This document shows, one piece after another, positions 6,595-9,199 of a stretch of DNA of 9,199 bases (positions are counted from its first letter, which is position 1; every line of letters starts with the position of its first letter). Below the pieces are notes generated by a model. It did no database searches. It was given only the letters and a program-made list of their open reading frames with translations, and was not told the DNA's origin. Both the position numbers and the translations under genes were made by a program. The stretch covers positions 5,578 through 14,776 of the forward strand of contig DPQS01000034.1 of assembly GCA_003537755.1 (NCBI GenBank). The letters run 5' to 3'. The stretch comes from Clostridiales bacterium (lineage in GTDB: Bacteria; Bacillota; Clostridia; Christensenellales; CAG-314).

Positions 6595-7635
6595 TTAACC
6601 TTTGATACCGCTGCGGCTGACACCCTTCATGATGTACTTGCGCAGAAAAATGAACACCAGGAACAACGGCAAAGACACCATTGCTACCGCCGCCATTTGT
6701 TGAGGGATGTTGGTCTGTCCATCCACGAGCGCGCCGGTAACGGGGTCGCGAACGGGGAATTCCGCACCGCGCAAACCGTTGGTGATAAGGCTGTGCAGGA
6801 TGTCCTTGTTGCCGACAACCAGGCGCGGCCACACGTAGCTGTTCCACGCGCCCATCATTTTGAGGATGGTGATACTGATAATTGTAGGCAACGCCAACGG
6901 AATCATAACCTTCCACAGATATTTGAGGTCGCTTGTGCCGTCCACCTTGGCTGCGTAATACAGTTCGTCGGGGATTTGCATGAAATTCTGACGAAGAAGA
7001 TAGATGTAGAACACGCTGACAAGGAAGGGGACGATAAGTACGATAAACGTACTGCGCCAACCGAAACTAACGACGGTTGTAAAGTTGGTGATTGTAAACA
7101 ATTCGCCGGGAATCATCATTGTTGCAAGCAATGCGCCGAACATGATGTTTTTGCCTTTGAATTCCAGACGGGCAAATGCAAACGCCGCAAGAACGGTGAT
7201 CACAAGGCTGAGTACGGTACTTACGATACCGACGTACACCGTGTTGACGAACAATTGACCGAGGTTGGCTTGCCTGAATGCCTCGGAGTAGTTGCTCCAC
7301 AAGACGTGCTTCGGAAAGAACGTCGGGACGCTGAGGCGGTACTCGTCGTAACTCTTCAAGGACGAGATAATCATCCAGTAGAAGGGGAACAACACGCCGA
7401 TCGCCATAATGCACAAGAACAAATACAACAGCACCTGCACAACCACTTTCATTACACGCTGATGAGCCATTACCTCGCCCATGTCGCGCTCCTTCATGGT
7501 GTTTGCGTCTTTCGGCACGACCGTTTCCGCAGCCTGATTCGTATTTACGCCCATGTCTGTTTCGCTGGAGGCTTCCAGAACTTCGTCAACTTGCATGTTT
7601 TCGTTGACGGAACCGATTTTATTGTTGTCGTCCAT
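6595..7635 (-). CDS. CUT1 ABC transporter permease, MalG/UgpE type, with N-terminal extension
   Basis: This is the second membrane subunit of the importer (346 residues). Predicted membrane segments are at about 64-92, 128-156, 163-181, 195-214, 248-270 and 313-332. The EAA loop is at 226-250 (YYAAKVDGTS, then KVMIPLALP), and the protein ends with the characteristic KYIMKGVSRSGIKG tail of MalG/UgpE-like permeases. The odd part is a hydrophilic, mostly acidic extension of about 60 residues before the first helix; most family members start within about 10-20 residues of it. The chosen ATG has an excellent AGGAGG site with 9-nt spacing that overlaps the TAA of the preceding permease gene. Later ATGs (for example at 7497) lack such a site, so the extension is probably real. 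The binding-protein gene follows after 43 nt. It should form a heterodimer with the neighbouring permease. Confidence 0.95.
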   Translation of the reverse strand: MDDNNKIGSVNENMQVDEVLEASSETDMGVNTNQAAETVVPKDANTMKERDMGEVMAHQRVMKVVVQVLLYLFLCIMAIGVLFPFYWMIISSLKSYDEYRLSVPTFFPKHVLWSNYSEAFRQANLGQLFVNTVYVGIVSTVLSLVITVLAAFAFARLEFKGKNIMFGALLATMMIPGELFTITNFTTVVSFGWRSTFIVLIVPFLVSVFYIYLLRQNFMQIPDELYYAAKVDGTSDLKYLWKVMIPLALPTIISITILKMMGAWNSYVWPRLVVGNKDILHSLITNGLRGAEFPVRDPVTGALVDGQTNIPQQMAAVAMVSLPLFLVFIFLRKYIMKGVSRSGIKG

Positions 7636-7644
7636 ACAAGTTTA

Positions 7645-7650
7645 CCTCCT
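7645..7650 (-). promoter_or_regulatory. Shine-Dalgarno AGGAGG overlapping the upstream permease stop
   Basis: AGGAGG 9 nt before the ATG at 7635; its first base is the last base of the TAA of the preceding permease gene (7652-7650). The overlap supports coupled translation of the two permeases in equal amounts and supports the long N-terminus of the second one. Confidence 0.85.
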
Positions 7651-8591
7651 TAATAGTGAACCTTTTTCTTACTTACCCACAAGTTGATTATGGTTATGAT
7701 AAGAATAATTACGAACAAAATCAATGCCGCCGCGCTTGCGCGACCTTCCTGTACGCCGATATTGCTGTAAATGAAACCTACCATTGTGTTGAGGCTTCCG
7801 GCTGCGCCGACAGGACCCATTTTTTCGTCAAAGATACCTACGATACTGCTGTATTCCTTAAATCCGCCGATAAAGCCGGTAATTACCACGTATGCAATCA
7901 TCGGTGACAGAAGGGGTACGGTAATGCGCCAGAAGGTGCGGTGACGACTTGTACCGTCCACCTTTGCCGCTTCGTAGTACTGCTTGTTTACGCTTTGCAA
8001 ACCGCCCAGCAAAATAAGAATTTTGAAAGGAAGTGCGTTCCACACGATGTAAATGGTCATTACGGTGATGTTTGCAATGTACGTCGAACCGTAGTTGATC
8101 CAGTTGACAGGCGGAATGCCGAACACGCCGAGAACGTTGTTGATGATACCGGCGGTTTCTATTACCTGATTTGTTTCGCCGATGTTGTTACCTACAATGT
8201 TGAACATTGCGGCAAAAACCATACCGATTGCAATGGTATTTGTTACATACGGCAGGAAGAAAATCGTTTGCAGAAGCTTTTTGATTGGACCGATTGCGTT
8301 AAGGCAAACGGCGATAAGCAATGCAAGCAACGTGCTGATGGGTACGGTAAGCACCGTAAGCAAAGCCGTGTTGCCAAGGCAGGTAAGGAAACCTTTGTAT
8401 TGAATTACCTTTTTGAAGTTTTCGATACCGAAAGAGTAAACCGCGCCGCCCAGTTCGCCTTTTTGCGAATATCCGTTGAGGAACGCCATACGCAGTGTGT
8501 TGAAGATGGGCCAGACCGTAAATATCAACAGCAACACAATTGCCGGCGACAGATACAGCCACGCCTTCCATTGTTGTTTATTGTCTACCAT
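7650..8591 (-). CDS. CUT1 ABC transporter permease, MalF/UgpA type
   Basis: This is one of the two membrane channel subunits of the importer (313 residues, normal for the family). Hydrophobic segments lie at about residues 11-33, 72-96, 105-130, 170-195, 229-245 and 286-306, giving the usual six-helix core. The EAA loop that docks on the ATPase is clear at residues 206-230: YEAAKVDGTS, then RITVPLLSP. The N-terminus (QQWKAWLYLSPAIVLL) and the early WPIF motif are typical of MalF/UgpA-like proteins; the large periplasmic domain of enterobacterial MalF is absent, as is usual in Firmicutes. The start ATG is preceded by GAGAGG with 7-nt spacing, inside the last codons of the ATPase gene, so the two are probably translated together. 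The following permease gene begins 14 nt after the stop. The family assignment is strong; the transported substrate is not determined. Confidence 0.95.
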   Translation of the reverse strand: MVDNKQQWKAWLYLSPAIVLLLIFTVWPIFNTLRMAFLNGYSQKGELGGAVYSFGIENFKKVIQYKGFLTCLGNTALLTVLTVPISTLLALLIAVCLNAIGPIKKLLQTIFFLPYVTNTIAIGMVFAAMFNIVGNNIGETNQVIETAGIINNVLGVFGIPPVNWINYGSTYIANITVMTIYIVWNALPFKILILLGGLQSVNKQYYEAAKVDGTSRHRTFWRITVPLLSPMIAYVVITGFIGGFKEYSSIVGIFDEKMGPVGAAGSLNTMVGFIYSNIGVQEGRASAAALILFVIILIITIINLWVSKKKVHY

Positions 8592-8595
8592 TGTG

Positions 8596-9198
8596 TTACC
8601 TCTCGTTGTTAAAGTACAATCTTGCTTCCGTTTCGGCGTCGAAGATAAACACCTTGTGCGGTTTCAGATTGAAGCGCACCACGGGGTTTGCCGTGTCGAT
8701 TTTGTTGTCGGCGTCGACGATGGAACGAATGATGGGGTTTTCCGAAAACTCGTGCGTGGAAACGATGCTGACGTCACGTCCCATAACTTCCACGTTGGAC
8801 AGTTTGCAGTGAAGCACACCGCTGTCGGGAGCATAGATAAAACCTTCGGGGCGGATGCCGACGTGCACTTCGCGGTCGTCGATACCCGGCACATCCAACA
8901 CTGCGTCATCGCCGATGTACAGTTTGCCCGCCTTTACCGTACCCTTGAACACGTTGATTGGCGGCGTTCCGAGGAACTTGGCTACAAACAGGTTGATGGG
9001 GTTGTCGTACACTGCCTGCGGTTCGCCCGTTTGTTGCACCACTCCGAGTTTCATTACCACAATCTGGTCGGAAATGGACATTGCTTCTTCCTGGTCGTGG
9101 GTTACAAACACCGTCGTAATACCGGTTTCGCGCTGAATACGTTTGATTTCTTCACGCGTTTGCAGTCTGAGGCGTGCGTCAAGGTTGCTCAGAGGTTC
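8596..9198 (-). CDS. CUT1-type sugar ABC transporter ATPase, C-terminal part (5' end outside window)
   Basis: This is the cytoplasmic ATP-hydrolysing subunit of a MalK/UgpC/MsmK-type importer. The reading frame is open to the window edge; the visible 200 residues begin at the catalytic glutamate of the Walker B region (EPLSNLDA, containing the D-loop) and continue to the H-loop histidine in VTHDQEEAM (visible residue 34). Walker A, Q-loop and the LSGGQ signature lie outside the window. After IVVMKLGVVQQTGEP and the FLGTPPINVF transition, roughly residues 80-200 form the TOBE/OB-type regulatory domain typical of CUT1 ATPases, including VGIRPEGF. Family members are usually about 360-375 residues, so a little under half is missing. 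A GTG codon at 9111 is internal to the conserved fold and is not the start. The gene ends 4 nt before the first permease gene, so translational coupling is likely. The substrate cannot be read from this subunit, and some such ATPases serve several importers. Confidence 0.95.
   Translation of the reverse strand, partial: EPLSNLDARLRLQTREEIKRIQRETGITTVFVTHDQEEAMSISDQIVVMKLGVVQQTGEPQAVYDNPINLFVAKFLGTPPINVFKGTVKAGKLYIGDDAVLDVPGIDDREVHVGIRPEGFIYAPDSGVLHCKLSNVEVMGRDVSIVSTHEFSENPIIRSIVDADNKIDTANPVVRFNLKPHKVFIFDAETEARLYFNNER
8599..8604 (-). promoter_or_regulatory. Shine-Dalgarno GAGAGG inside the end of the ATPase gene
   Basis: GAGAGG, 7 nt before the ATG at 8591, is made from the last two sense codons of the ATPase gene. 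Initiation of the first permease therefore depends on ribosomes finishing the ATPase. Confidence 0.75.
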
Positions 9199-9199
9199 G

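Noticed and set aside
5511..6605. 364-codon open frame on the plus strand
   Set aside because: It is antisense to the solute-binding protein gene, whose signal peptide, lipobox and family motifs are clear.
6552..6623. Upstream GTG start for the binding protein adding 24 residues
   Set aside because: It overlaps the permease coding end and would place a hydrophilic stretch before a perfect signal peptide. The CGGAGG site serves the ATG at 6551.
6550..7653. 367-codon open frame on the plus strand
   Set aside because: It is antisense to the second permease, and its His/Gln/Asp-rich translation is the mirror of membrane-protein codons, not a protein pattern.
1..9199. CRISPR array, tRNA or rRNA genes, transposase or integrase
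   Set aside because: I saw no regularly spaced repeats, tRNA-like cloverleaf, rRNA-like stretch or mobile-element protein motif in the window.

Overview
The window is a single minus-strand block, read from 9199 towards 1, with no gene supported on the plus strand. It looks like part of a chromosome from a Gram-positive, Clostridia-like bacterium. The basis is three consecutive secreted proteins with lipoprotein signal peptides, strong AGGAGG-type ribosome sites, moderate G+C (about 42-55% in the stretches I hand counted) and a Firmicutes-style CUT1 ABC importer. A gut Christensenellales-type organism would fit, but that is a guess.

Layout in transcription order: (1) 9198-8596, the C-terminal 200 residues of a CUT1 sugar-type ABC ATPase cut by the window edge. 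(2) 8591-7650, a MalF/UgpA-type permease, 4 nt after the ATPase stop. (3) 7635-6595, a MalG/UgpE-type permease, 14 nt further on. (4) 6551-5079, the extracellular solute-binding lipoprotein, after a 43-nt gap that holds a small hairpin. (5) 5048-3687, a lipoprotein with a complete staphylococcal-nuclease-type active site followed by two OB-fold-like domains, 30 nt after the binding protein. (6) After a 112-nt spacer containing an ordered array of repeated half-sites, 3574-134, an 1146-residue modular surface lipoprotein with Ig-like domains, a duplicated unnamed domain, an OB-like pair and a distinct A+T-rich C-terminal module. Positions 1-133 hold three inverted repeats, one of them a plausible transcription end.

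The most interesting reading is functional. A complete CUT1 importer (apart from the cut ATPase) is followed directly by a secreted, probably active nuclease and a large adhesin-like protein that shares OB-like domains with it. This suggests a surface system that captures and cuts extracellular nucleic acid and imports a product such as a nucleotide, nucleoside or sugar phosphate. The nuclease call is strong; the link to the importer's substrate is inference from gene order. The array at 3593-3655 is the best candidate for local regulation, probably acting on the large lipoprotein gene.
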